A stretch of DNA of 6,086 nt from Desulfuromonadaceae bacterium (lineage in GTDB: Bacteria; Desulfobacterota; Desulfuromonadia; Desulfuromonadales; Geopsychrobacteraceae). Shown here piece by piece: positions 5,971 through 6,086 of the stretch. Position 1 is the first letter of the stretch. Each line of letters starts with the position of its first letter. The notes under the pieces are model-generated. The model saw only the letters and a program-made list of their open reading frames with translations. It was not told the DNA's origin and did not search any database. The translations under genes and the position numbers were made by a program. Location: assembly GCA_013138655.1 (NCBI GenBank), contig WTCI01000180.1, positions 1 through 6,086 of the forward strand, written 5' to 3'.

Positions 5971-6086
5971 TCATCGGTTTTTATGCAGCTGTCCCGTGAC
6001 ACCAATCTTGTGTAAGCGTTCAAAAGCGGGATGTTTCAACAACGCTTCCAGCAAATAATCGGCGGCCAATCCGCTGACGATACCAC
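5971..6086 (-). CDS. C-terminal end of an unidentified protein (cut by window edge)
   Basis: The last 37 codons of an upstream gene read GIVSGLAADYLLEALLKHPA, then FERLHKIGVTGQLHKNR and a TGA at 5971-5973. Start and domains lie outside the window, and I do not recognise the family from this tail. The coding call rests on the open frame to the edge, the helix-like AADYLLEALLKHPAF pattern and the fact that both other minus-strand frames are closed here. The stop is 33 bp before the nucleotidyltransferase ATG on the same strand, so the two probably form an operon, which would suggest a role near sugar-nucleotide metabolism; that is inference only. Confidence 0.65.
   Translation of the reverse strand, partial: GIVSGLAADYLLEALLKHPAFERLHKIGVTGQLHKNR

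Overview
The window reads almost entirely on the minus strand and looks like a chromosomal segment of a Gram-negative bacterium. A delta-proteobacterial (Desulfuromonas/Geobacter/Pelobacter-like) host is my best guess. It rests on remembered resemblance of the gene content and of the palindromic intergenic repeat at about 4816-4944, so it is inference and not proof.

In transcription order (right to left) the layout is as follows. (i) 5971-6086 is the C-terminal end of an unidentified protein. (ii) 4942-5937 is a sugar-phosphate nucleotidyltransferase with a C-terminal hexapeptide-like beta-helix, 33 bp behind it and probably co-transcribed. (iii) 4816-4944 is an imperfect palindromic, MITE-like repeat whose edge supplies the last base of the nucleotidyltransferase stop codon. 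(iv) 3191-4783 is a long DUF445-family membrane protein with a transmembrane segment at each end. (v) 3026-3190 is a coding-like small frame without a normal start. (vi) 1473-2963 is an intact AlbA_2/Schlafen-like, RecG-related (COG2865-type) protein with an ATPase-like module, a 12-bp tandem repeat encoding an Ala-Gln-Val-Glu linker, and a C-terminal winged helix. (vii) 1030-1460 is a scar of two broken defence-type genes: an N-terminal piece of a DUF262 (GmrS/DndB-like) protein, then an N-terminal piece of a type III-like adenine methyltransferase ending just after its DPPYNT motif. (viii) 106-990 is a DUF815 AAA+ ATPase. (ix) 1-102 is the start of msrA, 3 bp behind the DUF815 gene.

The outer genes look like ordinary housekeeping or envelope functions: sugar nucleotide synthesis, a membrane protein, an ATPase and methionine sulfoxide repair. 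The stretch from 1030 to 2963 looks like the remains of an accessory defence island, with one intact regulator/ATPase-like gene and two fragments fused back to back by deletions. I see no tRNA, rRNA or CRISPR array, and no complete insertion sequence. I found no complete new system. The points most worth a second look are the defence-gene scar, the slippage-prone 12-bp repeat and the palindromic repeat.
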